Notes: generated by a model from the letters alone, not told the origin. Shown: positions 45,006-55,221, counted from the first letter of the stretch. The stretch is 64,000 bases of DNA from Salipiger bermudensis (GCF_020171625.1 NZ_JAIUZY010000001.1:558001-622000); one strand, 5' to 3'. A program made the numbers and translations.

Positions 45006-46040
45006 ATGACCCAGATCACCTTGCGACGCCCCGACGACTGGCACCTGCACCTGCGCGATGGCGCGATGCTGCGCGCCGTGACCCCCGAGACCGCGCGCCA
45101 TTTCGGGCGCGCCATCATCATGCCCAACCTCATGCCCCCGGTGGTGACCGGCGCGCAGGCGGCGGACTATCGCGAACGCATCCGCGCCGGCATCCCCGAG
45201 GGCAGCGACTTCACGCCGCTGATGACGCTCTACCTCACCGAGGAGACCGACCCGGCGGATGTCGCGAAGGCCAAGGCCCAAGGCATCATCACCGCGGTGA
45301 AGCTCTACCCCGCGGGGGCCACCACCAACTCGGCCTCGGGCGTGCGCGATTTCGACAAGGTCCGCCCGGTGCTCGAGACCATGGCCGAGCACGGCATTCC
45401 GCTCTGCGTGCATGGCGAGGTGGTCGATGGCGATGTCGACATCTTCGACCGCGAGGCGGTGTTCATCGACCGCGTGCTCGATCCGATCCGCCGCGCCACG
45501 CCGGGCCTGCGGGTGGTGATGGAGCACATCACCACCAAGGACGGCGTCGACTACGCCCGCGCGGGCGGCGACACGCTGGGGGCCACGATCACCACGCATC
45601 ACCTGGTGATCAACCGCAACCACATCCTCGTCGGCGGCATCAAGCCACATTACTACTGCCTGCCCGTGGCCAAGCGCGAGACCCATCGCCAGACCCTGCT
45701 CGAGGCGGCGACGAGCGGAGACAAGAGCTTCTTCCTCGGCACCGACAGCGCGCCGCATACCGATCCCAACAAGGAAAGCGCCTGCGGCTGCGCCGGCTGC
45801 TTCACCGCCACCAACACCATGTCGGTGCTGGCGGAGGTGTTCGAGCAGCAAGGCGCGCTCGACCGGCTCGAGGCCTTCACCTCGCTCAACGGACCGGCCT
45901 TCTACGGGCTCGCACCGAACGAGGCGCGGATCACGCTCGAGAAGGGCGATGCGGTGCGCTATCCCGAAAAGATCGAGACAGGCGACGGCCCGGTCACCGT
46001 GTTCGATCCCGGCTTTCCGCTGCACTGGCGCGTGGTCTGA
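45006..46040 (+). CDS. pyrC: Dihydroorotase (class II)
   Basis: A 344-residue dihydroorotase. It cyclises carbamoyl aspartate in pyrimidine synthesis. Zinc motifs: WHLHLRDG; the carbamylated lysine in [24 protein letters not shown]; and the Asp in GTDSAPH. ATG 45006 starts the conserved N-terminus ([12 protein letters not shown]). Upstream in-frame sequence is part of the intergenic repeat. pyrE follows after another repeat. Confidence 0.96.
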   Translation: MTQITLRRPDDWHLHLRDGAMLRAVTPETARHFGRAIIMPNLMPPVVTGAQAADYRERIRAGIPEGSDFTPLMTLYLTEETDPADVAKAKAQGIITAVKLYPAGATTNSASGVRDFDKVRPVLETMAEHGIPLCVHGEVVDGDVDIFDREAVFIDRVLDPIRRATPGLRVVMEHITTKDGVDYARAGGDTLGATITTHHLVINRNHILVGGIKPHYYCLPVAKRETHRQTLLEAATSGDKSFFLGTDSAPHTDPNKESACGCAGCFTATNTMSVLAEVFEQQGALDRLEAFTSLNGPAFYGLAPNEARITLEKGDAVRYPEKIETGDGPVTVFDPGFPLHWRVV

Positions 46041-46066
46041 GCCTAGGGGTACGGTAAGAGCTGACG

Positions 46067-46165
46067 GCACCGGCCCCTCGGGCCGGTGCGAGGGGCGCTG
46101 CCCCTCTGCCGCGCAGGGCGCGCGGCATTCACCCCGAGGTATTTGTCGAACCAGAGAAGATGCGG
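46067..46165. repeat. Dispersed intergenic repeat, copy 4
   Basis: Hairpin GCACCGGCCC-CTC-GGGCCGGTGC (46067-46089), then GAGGGGC-GCT-GCCCCTC, then the core CCCCGAGGTATTTG with CGAACCAGAGAAG (46132-46159). It fills the pyrC-pyrE gap. Confidence 0.78.
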
Positions 46166-46229
46166 GGCCTTCCCTGCGGGGCCGGTTTCGGGCTAGAGGG
46201 GCGGCGTCTTTCAGTCAGGAGTCTGCCCG

Positions 46230-46910
46230 ATGATCCCCTCGTCCTATCCCTCGTCCGAAGAAATGGCTCGCCTCACCGCGCGGATGCTGTGGGAGATCGG
46301 GGCGGTGCATTTCATGGAGAACGGCGCGCCGTTCAAGCTGGCCTCCGGCCTGCCCTCGCCGGTCTATATCGACTGCCGCAAGCCGAACTCCTTCCCGCGG
46401 GTGCGCGCCACGCTGATGGATTTCCTCACCGTCACCGTGATGCGCAACGCAGGCTTCGAGGCGTTTGACAACATCGCCGGCGGCGAGACCGCTGGCATCC
46501 CGTTTGCCGCCCTGGTGGCCGAGCGCATGGCGTTGCCGATGACCTATGTGCGCAAGAAGCCCAAGGGCTATGGCCGCAATGCCCGCATTGAGGGCGTGAT
46601 GAGCGAAGGCCAGCGGGTGCTTCTGGTGGAGGATCTGACCACCGATGGCGGCTCCAAGCTGAGCTTCGTCGACGCGATCCGCGAGACCGGCGCCAGCTGT
46701 GCCCACACGGCGGTGATCTTCTATTACGGCATCTTCCCCGAGACCACCAAGACGCTCGGCGATCACGGGGTCGAGCTGCACTATCTCTGCACCTGGCACG
46801 ACGTGCTGGCCGAGGCGAAGGCGCGCGGCGGCTTTGACGCCGACACCCTGGCGCAGGTCGAGGCCTTCCTCGCCGATCCGCGCAAATGGCAGGCGGAAAA
46901 CGGCGCATAG
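46230..46910 (+). CDS. pyrE: Orotate phosphoribosyltransferase
   Basis: A 226-residue OPRTase. It joins orotate and PRPP to give OMP. The PRPP-binding motif is [13 protein letters not shown]; the substrate loop [11 protein letters not shown] is conserved. Slightly longer than the E. coli enzyme, as in related alphaproteobacteria. ATG 46230 lies 9 nt after CAGGAG. Second gene after pyrC in the same direction. Confidence 0.96.
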   Translation: MIPSSYPSSEEMARLTARMLWEIGAVHFMENGAPFKLASGLPSPVYIDCRKPNSFPRVRATLMDFLTVTVMRNAGFEAFDNIAGGETAGIPFAALVAERMALPMTYVRKKPKGYGRNARIEGVMSEGQRVLLVEDLTTDGGSKLSFVDAIRETGASCAHTAVIFYYGIFPETTKTLGDHGVELHYLCTWHDVLAEAKARGGFDADTLAQVEAFLADPRKWQAENGA

Positions 46911-46917
46911 GCCGGTT

Positions 46918-46945
46918 TTCTCCCCAGCCACCGCGCTGGGGAGAA
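46918..46945 (+). terminator. Possible weak terminator hairpin after pyrE
   Basis: TTCTCCCCAGC (46918-46928), a 6-nt loop and GCTGGGGAGAA (46935-46945) form a perfect 11-bp stem 8 bp after the pyrE stop. There is no T-run downstream, so intrinsic termination is doubtful. Confidence 0.4.
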
Positions 46946-46966
46946 TCGCGACCACCGCTCTAAATG

Positions 46967-46994
46967 TTGCGGCAATATTTCGCCGTGATACGAT
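46967..46994 (+). promoter_or_regulatory. Candidate dnaB promoter
   Basis: TTGCGG (46967-46972), a 16-bp spacer and TACGAT (46989-46994) resemble a sigma-70 promoter in the 245-bp pyrE-dnaB gap. A TTGTCCACA word (47046-47054) further down resembles a DnaA box with one mismatch. Both are by-eye calls. Confidence 0.35.
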
Positions 46995-47155
46995 ATGAAG
47001 ACGGTCGTGGGCGCCGCCCACGATCTCCACCGGCTTATCCTCCGGTTGTCCACACACATATCCCGATTGGTGTTTGCGCCTTCATTGGCTATCACGCACC
47101 AACCACCCGGGCCGGGGCATAACGGGTCAGAGACAGGCAAGGACAGGGCAGAGCA

Positions 47156-48640
47156 ATGAACGATCACAGCGTGTTCAATCCGACCGGCGTCGAGGTCGAG
47201 CAGCCGGAAACGATGCCGCATTCGATCGAGGCCGAACAGCAGCTGCTGGGCGCGATCCTGACCAACAACGACATCTACGACCGGGTGGCCGCGATCCTCA
47301 GCGCGCACCATTTCTTCGAGCCGGTGCACGCCCGCATCTACGAGATCGCCGCCGCGCGCATCGCCAAGAACAACCTCGCCTCCCCGGTGACGCTGAAGGC
47401 GTTCATGGAGGATGACGAGGGCCTCAAGGAGCTGGGCGGGCCGGCCTACCTCGCCCGTCTCGCCGGTGCCGCGGTGTCGAGCTTCGCGGTGCGCGACTAC
47501 GCCCAGATGATCTATGACCTCGCGGTGCGCCGCGACCTGATCCAGCTGGGCCGCGACATCGCCTCGAAGGCCGCCAAGGTCGACGTGAAATCCGAGCCCA
47601 AGGAACAGATCGTCGAGGCCGAACAGGCGCTGTACAAGCTGGCCGAGCAAGGCCAGACCGAGGGCGGCTTCCAATCGTTCCTGCGCGCCGTGACCGAGGC
47701 GGTGAACGTCGCCAACGCCGCCTACCAGCGCGAGGGCGGGCTTGCCGGCATCTCTACCGGCCTCATCGACATGGACAAGAAGCTCGGCGGCCTGCACCCG
47801 TCGGACCTTCTGATCCTCGCCGGGCGTCCCTCGATGGGCAAGACGTCGCTCGCCACCAACATCGCCTTCAACATCGCCAAGGCCTACAAACGCGGCCAGA
47901 AGCATGACGGCTCGGAGGGCGCCATCGACGGTGGCGTCGTGGGCTTCTTCAGCCTCGAGATGAGCGCCGAGCAGCTCGCCGGTCGTATCCTTGCCGAGGC
48001 CTCCGAGATCTCGAGCCACAAGATCCGCCAGGGCGACATGGACGAGAAGGAATTCCGCCGTTTTGTCGAGGCCGCGAAGGATCTCGAGGCCTGCCCGCTC
48101 TTCATCGACGACACCCCGGCCCTGCCGATCAGCCAGGTCGCGGCGCGCTCGCGGCGCCTGAAGCGGACCCACGGGCTCGACCTCATCATCGTCGACTACC
48201 TGCAGCTGCTGCGCGGCACCGCCGATAACCGGGTGCAGGAGATCGCCGAGATCTCGATGGGCCTCAAGGCCATCGCCAAGGAACTCAACATCCCGGTGAT
48301 CGCGCTGTCGCAGCTGTCGCGTCAGGTGGAAAGCCGCGACGACAAGCGGCCGCAGCTCTCGGACCTTCGCGAATCGGGCTCGATCGAGCAGGACGCCGAC
48401 GTGGTGATGTTCGTGTTCCGCGAGGAATACTATGTCGAGCGGGAGAAGCCCTCGGACGACCGGCTCGACGAGATGGCGGCGTGGCAGGAGCGCATGAGCC
48501 GCCTGCACGCCAAGGCCGAGGTGATCATCGGCAAGCAGCGTCACGGTCCCATCGGCACGGTCGAGCTGTCCTTCGAAAGCCAGTTCACCCGCTTCGGCAA
48601 TCTGGTCAAACCGTGGCAGCAGGACGGCGACGGCTTCTGA
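47156..48640 (+). CDS. dnaB: Replicative DNA helicase DnaB
   Basis: A 494-residue hexameric helicase that unwinds the replication fork. An N-terminal helical domain ([15 protein letters not shown]) is followed by a RecA-like domain with Walker [10 protein letters not shown] (223-231), [21 protein letters not shown] (Walker B), and [10 protein letters not shown] with [14 protein letters not shown] short insertion ([17 protein letters not shown]) after Walker A is often seen in this family of bacteria. Followed by alr 61 bp downstream. Confidence 0.97.
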   Translation: MNDHSVFNPTGVEVEQPETMPHSIEAEQQLLGAILTNNDIYDRVAAILSAHHFFEPVHARIYEIAAARIAKNNLASPVTLKAFMEDDEGLKELGGPAYLARLAGAAVSSFAVRDYAQMIYDLAVRRDLIQLGRDIASKAAKVDVKSEPKEQIVEAEQALYKLAEQGQTEGGFQSFLRAVTEAVNVANAAYQREGGLAGISTGLIDMDKKLGGLHPSDLLILAGRPSMGKTSLATNIAFNIAKAYKRGQKHDGSEGAIDGGVVGFFSLEMSAEQLAGRILAEASEISSHKIRQGDMDEKEFRRFVEAAKDLEACPLFIDDTPALPISQVAARSRRLKRTHGLDLIIVDYLQLLRGTADNRVQEIAEISMGLKAIAKELNIPVIALSQLSRQVESRDDKRPQLSDLRESGSIEQDADVVMFVFREEYYVEREKPSDDRLDEMAAWQERMSRLHAKAEVIIGKQRHGPIGTVELSFESQFTRFGNLVKPWQQDGDGF

Positions 48641-48701
48641 GCCGCCGCCCGCGACCGCTTTCCCACTTGACGCCCCTGCAGGGTTGGATTTCAAGCGAGC
48701 C

Positions 48702-49739
48702 ATGGCACAGGCACACCTTACGATCGACCTCGCCGCGATCCGCGCCAACTGGCGCGCGCTCGCAGACCTCACCACCGGCGAGGCCGGGGCCGTCGTGAAG
48801 GCGGATGCCTACGGGCTGGGGGTCGACAAGGTCGCCCCGGTTCTCGCCGACGAAGGCGCCAGGCGCTTCTTCGTCGCCATCGCCTCGGAAGGCGTGACGC
48901 TGCGCCGGGTGCTGGGCGAAGGCCCCGAGATCTGCGTGTTCTCGGGCCACATGAAGGGCGACGCGGAGCGGCTGCGCGCCGCCAACCTCGTGCCGATGAT
49001 CAACTCGATCGACCAGATGCTGCGCCATGTCGAGGCCCTGCCCGCCCATCCGTTCGGCATACAGCTCGACAGCGGCATGAACCGGCTCGGCATGGAGCCT
49101 TCGGAATGGGCGGCGCTGCGCGAGATCGCGCTGGCGCAGAAGCCGCGGCTGGTGATGTCGCATCTGGCCTGCGCCGACGAGCCCGAGCACGGCATGAACG
49201 CGCTGCAGCTGCGCACCTTCCGCGAGATGACCGACGACATCGAGGCGCCGCGCTCGCTCTCCGCCACCGGCGGCATCCTGCTGGGGCCGGACTACCATTT
49301 CGAGCTGACCCGCCCCGGCATCGGCATCTATGGCGGTCTGCCCTTTGCCGATGCCACGCCAGTGGTCGAGCTGGCGCTGCCGGTGATCCAGACCCGCGAG
49401 GTCACGCCGGGCGAGTCGGTGGGCTATGGCAACGCATGGGTGGCGCGCGTGCCCACCAAGGTCGCCACCATTGCCGCGGGCTACGCCGACGGCATCCACC
49501 GGGCGCTCGCCCCAAAGGGCTATGTCTGGGCCGGCAACACCCGCTGCAAGATCCTCGGACGGGTCTCGATGGACCTGATCACCGTCGACGTGTCGGCGCT
49601 CAAGGAGGTGCCCGAGCAAGTCGAGCTGCTGGGCCGGAAACAGGGCGTCGACACCGTGGCGGATGCCATCGGCACCATCGGCTACGAGGTGCTGACCTCG
49701 CTCGGGACCCGCTACGACCGGACCTATACCGGGGCATGA
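48702..49739 (+). CDS. alr: Alanine racemase
   Basis: A 345-residue PLP enzyme that makes D-alanine for peptidoglycan. PLP lysine is Lys33 in [10 protein letters not shown]. The second-subunit catalytic tyrosine is in SVGYGNAW, and [10 protein letters not shown] and [12 protein letters not shown] are conserved. ATG 48702 starts the family N-terminus; an in-frame TTG at 48684 is less likely. Its stop overlaps the next start (ATGA). Confidence 0.96.
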   Translation: MAQAHLTIDLAAIRANWRALADLTTGEAGAVVKADAYGLGVDKVAPVLADEGARRFFVAIASEGVTLRRVLGEGPEICVFSGHMKGDAERLRAANLVPMINSIDQMLRHVEALPAHPFGIQLDSGMNRLGMEPSEWAALREIALAQKPRLVMSHLACADEPEHGMNALQLRTFREMTDDIEAPRSLSATGGILLGPDYHFELTRPGIGIYGGLPFADATPVVELALPVIQTREVTPGESVGYGNAWVARVPTKVATIAAGYADGIHRALAPKGYVWAGNTRCKILGRVSMDLITVDVSALKEVPEQVELLGRKQGVDTVADAIGTIGYEVLTSLGTRYDRTYTGA

Positions 49740-50518
49740 GCCTTGCCACGCCACTGGCGCTGATCGGCCGTTCGGCTCTGGCTTTGCTGGCCGCCATTGG
49801 CCGTGTGACGCTGTTCGCGGGATCTGCGATTAGCCACGTGGTCCGCCCGCCCTTCTATGGGCGCGAGTTCCTCAATGCGCTTCTGCAGATCGGCTGGCTG
49901 TCGCTGCCGGTGGTCGGGCTGACGGCGGTGTTCACCGGTGGCGCGCTGGCGCTGCAGATCTATTCCGGCGGGGCACGCTTCAACGCCGAGGCGGTGGTGC
50001 CGCAGATCGTCGCCATCGGCATGGTGCGCGAGCTCGGGCCGGTGCTCGTGGGGCTGATGATCGCCGCGCGCGTGACCTCGAGCATCGCCGCCGAGATCGC
50101 CACCATGAAGGTGACCGAGCAGATCGACGCGCTGGTCACACTCTCGACCCACCCGATGAAGTACCTCGTCGCGCCGCGCCTTCTGGCGGCGCTGCTCGTG
50201 GTGCCGCTGCTGGTGGCCGTGGGCGACGTGATCGGCATTTTCGGTGGCTACGTCGTCGCCACCGGCTCGCTCGGGTTCAACGCGGCGGCATACCTTAAGA
50301 ACACGGTCGATTTCCTCGAGCCGCTCGACATCGTGTCGTCGCTGGTCAAGGGCTGTGCCTTCGGCGGCATCGCGGCGCTGATGGGCTGCTATTTCGGCAT
50401 GACATCCGGTCGCGGCGCGCAGGGCGTTGGCCGCGCCACCAAGGGTTCGGTCGAGGCGGCGGCGGTGCTGATCCTCGCGGCCAACTTCCTGATCACGGGG
50501 GTGTTCTTCTCGATATGA
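49736..50518 (+). CDS. MlaE-family ABC transporter permease
   Basis: A 260-residue MlaE/YrbE-type permease with about five or six membrane segments. Family motifs: [36 protein letters not shown] and [17 protein letters not shown] [13 protein letters not shown]. MlaE with MlaF moves phospholipids between membranes with an MCE-domain partner (MlaD). No MCE gene is next to it. Overlaps alr and the ATPase gene by ATGA at each end, so the three are translationally linked. Confidence 0.9.
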   Translation: MSLATPLALIGRSALALLAAIGRVTLFAGSAISHVVRPPFYGREFLNALLQIGWLSLPVVGLTAVFTGGALALQIYSGGARFNAEAVVPQIVAIGMVRELGPVLVGLMIAARVTSSIAAEIATMKVTEQIDALVTLSTHPMKYLVAPRLLAALLVVPLLVAVGDVIGIFGGYVVATGSLGFNAAAYLKNTVDFLEPLDIVSSLVKGCAFGGIAALMGCYFGMTSGRGAQGVGRATKGSVEAAAVLILAANFLITGVFFSI

Positions 50519-51282
50519 CCGAGACCCGCCCCCCGATGATCGAGCTGCGCCACGTGGCCAAGGCCTTCGGTTCCAAGCCCGTGCTACGCGATGTGGATCT
50601 GAGCATTCCGCGCGGCACCTCGATGGTGGTCATCGGCGGCTCGGGCACCGGCAAGTCGGTGACGCTGAAATGCGTGCTTGGCCTGATCGAGCCAGATGCC
50701 GGGCAGATCCTCGTCGATGGCCACGACGTGCACGAGGGCGACCGGGACGCGTTCCTCGCCCGGTTCGGAATGCTGTTTCAGGGCGCCGCGCTGTTCGATT
50801 CGCTGCCGGTCTGGCAGAACGTCGCCTTCCGCCTGCTGCGCGGTGCGCTCAGGAAGCCCAAGCGCCATGCGCGCGAGATCGCCATCGAGAAGCTGCGCCG
50901 CGTGGGCCTGACCCCCGACGTGGCCGATGCCTTTCCCGCCGAGTTATCGGGCGGGATGCAGAAGCGTGTGGGCCTCGCGCGCGCCATCGCCGCCGACCCC
51001 GAGATCATCTTCTTCGACGAGCCCACCACCGGGCTCGACCCGATCATGGCCGGCGTCATCAACGACCTGATCCGCAAGATCGTCACCGAGATGGGCGCGA
51101 CCGCGATGACCATCACCCACGACATGAGTTCGGTGCGCGCCATCGCCGATGACGTGGCGATGCTGCATGACGGCGTCATCAAGTGGACCGGCCCCGTGGG
51201 CGAGATGGACCGCGCCGACGACCCGTATCTGCAACAGTTCATCCACGGGCGCGCCGAGGGCCCGATCGAATCCGTGAGGTAG
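50515..51282 (+). CDS. MlaF-family ABC transporter ATP-binding protein
   Basis: A 255-residue ABC ATPase partner of the preceding permease. Walker A GGSGTGKS (41-48), signature ELSGGMQKRVGLARA, Walker B IIFFDEPTTGLD and the H-loop in MTITHDMSS are intact. The sequence SGGMQKRVGLARAIA is typical of MlaF. It likely powers lipid transport at the inner membrane. It starts at an ATGA overlap with the permease gene. Confidence 0.93.
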   Translation: MTETRPPMIELRHVAKAFGSKPVLRDVDLSIPRGTSMVVIGGSGTGKSVTLKCVLGLIEPDAGQILVDGHDVHEGDRDAFLARFGMLFQGAALFDSLPVWQNVAFRLLRGALRKPKRHAREIAIEKLRRVGLTPDVADAFPAELSGGMQKRVGLARAIAADPEIIFFDEPTTGLDPIMAGVINDLIRKIVTEMGATAMTITHDMSSVRAIADDVAMLHDGVIKWTGPVGEMDRADDPYLQQFIHGRAEGPIESVR

Positions 51283-51285
51283 ACC

Positions 51286-51669
51286 ATGCTCGAGCCCAGC
51301 CCCATCCTGCTAGCCTTCCTGTTCTTCAAGCGCTTCCTCTTTCTCGAGCTTGTCGCCGTTCTGGCGCTGGCCCGCATCATCCGTGCCTCGGGCCCGTCGC
51401 GATGGGCGGCCCTGCTGGCGCTGGTGCTGGCGGTGCTTGGCGCGATCGTCCTGCTTGCGCCCGCCGCCGGCCTGACCGGCGGTGCCCTCCTGGCCGGTGC
51501 GGCGCAGTTCATGGCCACCGGCGGCGGGATCGCGCCGCTCCTGATCCCCTCGCTCTGCCTCATCGTCAGTGCCGGCCTGCCGGGCCGCCGCGGTCGTGCG
51601 CTCGACATCGCGCATGTCATTGTGCTGATCGTGCTCTTCGGCCTCTGGCTGGCGACCCGTCTGGTCTGA
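51286..51669 (+). CDS. Small integral membrane protein of unknown function
   Basis: A 127-residue hydrophobic protein with about four membrane helices (near residues 8-27, 38-60, 65-92 and 104-124). No known domain is recognised. It begins 3 bp after the MlaF-like ATPase and ends 4 bp before pqiA, so it is in the same operon and may belong to the same lipid or envelope process. Confidence 0.75.
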   Translation: MLEPSPILLAFLFFKRFLFLELVAVLALARIIRASGPSRWAALLALVLAVLGAIVLLAPAAGLTGGALLAGAAQFMATGGGIAPLLIPSLCLIVSAGLPGRRGRALDIAHVIVLIVLFGLWLATRLV

Positions 51670-51673
51670 GGCG

Positions 51674-52141
51674 ATGGCCAACACGCGCAGGATGGCAACA
51701 GCCCTGAAAGCCGCCAATCTCGCGCTGCTCGTGCTGTACCCGGTGGCCTGGGCGGCGCCGCTGATGCGCGCGGGTTTCCTGCCGCTGTTCGGGCTGGACG
51801 AGATCAGTGTCCTGTCCGGCCTTCAGGCGCTGTGGCGCAGCGACATCTTCCTCGCGCTGGTCGTCACGGTGTTCGCGCTCTTCGCGCCGTGGCTCAAGAC
51901 GCTTGGCCTCGCGCTGATCCAGTTTGGCATTCTCGACCGGCGCGCTCTTGGCGCCGTCAGCCTCCTCGGCAAGCTGGCGATGGCCGATATTTTTCTCATC
52001 GCGGTATATATCACACTGGCGAAGGGCATCGGCGTGGGCCGGATCGAAACCGCTTGGGGGCTTTACCTGTTCACCGGCTGCATCCTGGCATCGCTTCTGA
52101 TTTCATTGGCGGAATCGCGGAACAGGACCCGCCTGGGTTGA
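51674..52141 (+). CDS. PqiA-family (paraquat-inducible protein A) membrane protein
   Basis: A 155-residue PqiA-like protein with about four membrane helices and a single PqiA unit. Motifs: LPLFGLDEISVLSGLQALW and LGKLAMADIFLIAVYITLAKG, similar to the PqiA signature near GKWSMLDVF. In E. coli PqiA accompanies the MCE protein PqiB in lipid traffic. Here it is in one operon with an MlaEF-like pair but no MCE protein. Confidence 0.85.
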   Translation: MANTRRMATALKAANLALLVLYPVAWAAPLMRAGFLPLFGLDEISVLSGLQALWRSDIFLALVVTVFALFAPWLKTLGLALIQFGILDRRALGAVSLLGKLAMADIFLIAVYITLAKGIGVGRIETAWGLYLFTGCILASLLISLAESRNRTRLG

Positions 52142-52303
52142 TCCGAATCGGCGGGACAATCCCGCGATTCGATTAAGATTTTGCTAATTCCTGCGGTCAG
52201 GTTCCGACCGTCTTAAAAAAAATCTAGGTGAAATTGCAACCTTCGGCGTATTCTTGCCGTTACCAATTTATGCAAATCATAATTACTCCGGGGGCATAAA
52301 CCC

Positions 52304-53161
52304 ATGATGACGCAGATGCGTGCCACGGCCCTTCTCCTACAGTATCTCATGCAGCGGGTTTCCTACCTGTTGCTCCTCTCTCTGGGGCTTGGCCTTGGCG
52401 CTTATTCTGCGGCGGCCGCGCTCGGTTATGTAAATTGGTTGACCATGCCGCTCACCTTCGGCGATCAGGTCGTTCCGCAGGCCGGCATCTACATCCAGCT
52501 CGGCCTGACGGTTCTGGCGCTGGGGCTGATGTTCTTCCTGCCCTCCAACGCCCGCATCATGACGCTGGAGAACTCGCACCGGCGCTTTCACATGACCATG
52601 CGCGACGTTGCTCGTGCCTATTCCGCCTCGCACCGCGCCGACCGCGAGGGCGTGTTCACGCTGTCCTCGGAATTCGACTCGGTGCGCGAGCGCATCGCTT
52701 ATCTGCGCGATCACCCCGATCTTGGCGATCTAGAGCCTTCGGTGCTGGAAGCGGCGGCGCAGATGAGCCACGTGTCGCGCGAACTTGCCGACGTCTATTC
52801 CGACAGCAAGGTGCAGCGCGCCCGCGATTTCCTCACCGCGCGTCAGCAGGAGCTCGAGGATTTCAACATCCGCCTCGAGCAGGCCAAGCGTGTCGCCAAC
52901 GAGATCCGCACCTGGCACATGCGCGTCGAACTCGAAGAGGACGTGGCCGAGTCCCAGCTGTCGCGTCTGCGTGACGAACTCGAGGGCATCCTGCCCGAGA
53001 TCCAGGTGTCCCAGCCGCAGGAGCGAGCGCACAACGTCGCCGCGCTCCGTGATGCGCAATCGGGCTGGGTCCGTGGCCCGGAGCGCGAGGAAAGCCACGC
53101 GCAAGAGCCTGTTCAGGCCGACCCGATGGTCGCGGTTATCACCCGGCGCGCGGCGGAATAA
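52304..53161 (+). CDS. Uncharacterised membrane-anchored coiled-coil protein
   Basis: A 285-residue protein. Two membrane helices lie near residues 18-42 and 60-84. A cytoplasmic helical region follows, rich in Arg/Glu with likely coiled coil from about 105 to 235 (VRERIAYLRDHPDL, ARQQELEDFNIRLEQAKRV, QLSRLRDELEGI). The C-terminal 45 residues are polar. No known domain is recognised; homologues are common upstream of radA in Rhodobacteraceae. It is preceded by an A/T-rich 162-bp spacer that probably holds its promoter. ATG 52307 is an alternative start. Confidence 0.8.
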   Translation: MMTQMRATALLLQYLMQRVSYLLLLSLGLGLGAYSAAAALGYVNWLTMPLTFGDQVVPQAGIYIQLGLTVLALGLMFFLPSNARIMTLENSHRRFHMTMRDVARAYSASHRADREGVFTLSSEFDSVRERIAYLRDHPDLGDLEPSVLEAAAQMSHVSRELADVYSDSKVQRARDFLTARQQELEDFNIRLEQAKRVANEIRTWHMRVELEEDVAESQLSRLRDELEGILPEIQVSQPQERAHNVAALRDAQSGWVRGPEREESHAQEPVQADPMVAVITRRAAE

Positions 53162-53218
53162 CTCCCGCCTCGCTGCGAGGCGCTTGCACCTGCCCTGCCG
53201 CTGCGCCAAAGAGGCGGC

Positions 53219-54583
53219 ATGGCGCGCGCATCCTCCACCTTTGTCTGTCAGTCCTGCGGCAACACCACCTCGAAATGGTCGGGGCGCTGTGAAGCTTGCG
53301 GCGAATGGAACACCATCGTCGAGGAGGCGCCGCTGTCGAGCGGCCCCTCCGGCAAGACCCTCGGCAACGCGCGCGGCCGCGCCGCCAAGCTCACCGACCT
53401 CTCGCATCCCGAAGCCCCGCCGCCGCGCACCGCCTGCGCCATCGGCGAGCTGGACCGGGTTCTGGGCGGAGGGCTGGTGCCCGGCTCGGCGATCCTCGTG
53501 GGAGGCGATCCGGGCATCGGCAAGTCGACCCTGCTGCTGCAGGCTGCCGCCGCCTTCGCGCAGGCCGGTCTCAAGGTCATCTATGCCAGCGGCGAAGAGG
53601 CCAGCGCGCAAGTGCGGATGCGGGCGCAGCGGCTTGGGCTCGAGCAGGCGCCGGTCAAGCTCGCCGCCGAGACCAACCTGCGCGACATCCTGACCACGCT
53701 CGAGGAAGAGCGCCCGACGCTGGCGATCATCGACTCGATCCAGACCATGTGGGCCGACAACGTGGGCTCGGCGCCGGGCTCGGTGGCGCAGGTGCGCGCC
53801 GCCGCGCATGAGCTGACCACCTTTGCCAAGAGCCGCAACACAAGCGTCATCATGGTCGGCCATGTCACCAAGGACGGCCAGATCGCCGGCCCTCGCGTGG
53901 TCGAGCACATGGTCGACACGGTGCTCTATTTCGAGGGCGAGCGCGGCCACCAGTTCCGCATCCTGCGCAGCGTCAAGAACCGCTTCGGCCCGGCCGACGA
54001 GATCGGCGTCTTCGAGATGACCGGCGCGGGTCTGTCCGAGGTAGCGAACCCCTCGGCGCTGTTCCTGTCCGAGCGCGGCAAACCAGCGCCCGGCTCGGTG
54101 GTGTTCTCGGGCATCGAGGGCACGCGACCGGTTCTGGTCGAGTTCCAGGCGCTGGTCGCTCCCACCCCGCAGGCCAACCCGCGCCGCACGGTGGTGGGCT
54201 GGGACGGCAGCCGGCTGGCGATGATCCTCGCGGTGCTCGAGGCGCGCTGCGGCATCCCCTTCGCCGGGCTCGACGTCTATCTCAACGTGGCGGGCGGCAT
54301 GAAGGTGAGCGAACCGGCTGCCGATCTCGCCGTCGCCGCAGCGCTGCTTTCGGCGCGCGAGGACGTGGCGGTGCCGCCCGAAACCGTGGTTTTCGGGGAA
54401 ATCAGCCTATCAGGCGCGCTGCGTCCGGTCGGGCAGACCGAAAACCGGTTGAAAGAGGCGCAGAAACTTGGTTTCTCCACAGCCATTCTGCCGCGCGGCG
54501 GCAAGGCCAAGGGTTCCGGGATGGAGCTGACCGAAATGGCGGATCTCGCCAGCGTGGTTGGCGAGGTCTTCGGCGCCGGTTAA
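53219..54583 (+). CDS. radA: DNA repair protein RadA
   Basis: A 454-residue RadA/Sms. It is a RecA-like motor that promotes branch migration in recombination. Zinc finger Cys10, Cys13, Cys24, Cys27 (CQSCGNTTSKW; RCEACGEW), Walker A GGDPGIGKST, the RadA-specific KNRFG motif (VKNRFGPADEIG) and a C-terminal Lon-protease-like domain are all present. Followed by cvpA after 40 bp. Confidence 0.97.
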   Translation: MARASSTFVCQSCGNTTSKWSGRCEACGEWNTIVEEAPLSSGPSGKTLGNARGRAAKLTDLSHPEAPPPRTACAIGELDRVLGGGLVPGSAILVGGDPGIGKSTLLLQAAAAFAQAGLKVIYASGEEASAQVRMRAQRLGLEQAPVKLAAETNLRDILTTLEEERPTLAIIDSIQTMWADNVGSAPGSVAQVRAAAHELTTFAKSRNTSVIMVGHVTKDGQIAGPRVVEHMVDTVLYFEGERGHQFRILRSVKNRFGPADEIGVFEMTGAGLSEVANPSALFLSERGKPAPGSVVFSGIEGTRPVLVEFQALVAPTPQANPRRTVVGWDGSRLAMILAVLEARCGIPFAGLDVYLNVAGGMKVSEPAADLAVAAALLSAREDVAVPPETVVFGEISLSGALRPVGQTENRLKEAQKLGFSTAILPRGGKAKGSGMELTEMADLASVVGEVFGAG

Positions 54584-54623
54584 GAGGGCCCGCACAGGCC
54601 GGGACGACAAGGGACAGGATCGG

Positions 54624-55196
54624 ATGGAAGGTTTCACTGTAGTTGATGGCGTGGTTGCCGTCGTCATCGTGCTGTCGGCACTGCTGGCCTATTCGCGAGG
54701 CCTCGTCCGCGAGTCGCTGGCGATCGCCGGCTGGATCGCCGCCGCCATTCTCGCCTACATGTTCGCGCCACAGGTGCAGCCGCTGGTTCAGGAGGCTCCG
54801 GTGATCGGCGACTTCCTCGCCGACAGCTGCGAGCTGGCGTTGATTGCCGCCTTTGCCGCGGTGCTGGCGGTGGCGCTGGTGGTGATCTCGCTCTTCACGC
54901 CGGTGTTCTCGAGCCTGGTGCAGCGCTCCGCGCTTGGCGGGCTCGATCAGGGGCTTGGCTTCATGTTCGGGGTCGCCCGCGGCATCCTGCTCGTGGCAAT
55001 CGGTTTCTTCGTCTACCAGACGGTGATCACCGCACAGGGCATCCCGATGATCGACAATTCGCGCTCGGCGGCGGTCTTCGCCCAGTTCACCGACCGCATC
55101 GAAGAGCAGAACCCCCAGGCGGCGCTCGGCTGGGTCACCCGCCAGTACGAAGACCTGGTTGCGGTCTGTCAGGCGCCGGGCAACAACGACGCCTGA
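54624..55196 (+). CDS. cvpA: CvpA family membrane protein
   Basis: A 190-residue inner-membrane protein with four hydrophobic segments. Family features: VDGVVAVVIVLSALLAYSRG, a short charged loop, and GGLDQGLGFMFGVARGILLV. CvpA is named for a role in colicin V production and in E. coli is next to purF. Here purF lies 3 kb away behind an opposing cytochrome bd operon. ATG 54624 follows GGGACAGGA. A strong terminator follows. Confidence 0.9.
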   Translation: MEGFTVVDGVVAVVIVLSALLAYSRGLVRESLAIAGWIAAAILAYMFAPQVQPLVQEAPVIGDFLADSCELALIAAFAAVLAVALVVISLFTPVFSSLVQRSALGGLDQGLGFMFGVARGILLVAIGFFVYQTVITAQGIPMIDNSRSAAVFAQFTDRIEEQNPQAALGWVTRQYEDLVAVCQAPGNNDA

Positions 55197-55221
55197 GCCT
55201 CTTCCGACAGTCTGAATTGCA

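Noticed and set aside
43355-45133. Extension of the fabD frame by about 590 codons upstream
   Set aside because: The extra sequence is antisense to the b561-YceI gene and has no FabD similarity. ATG 43354 has a strong ribosome site.
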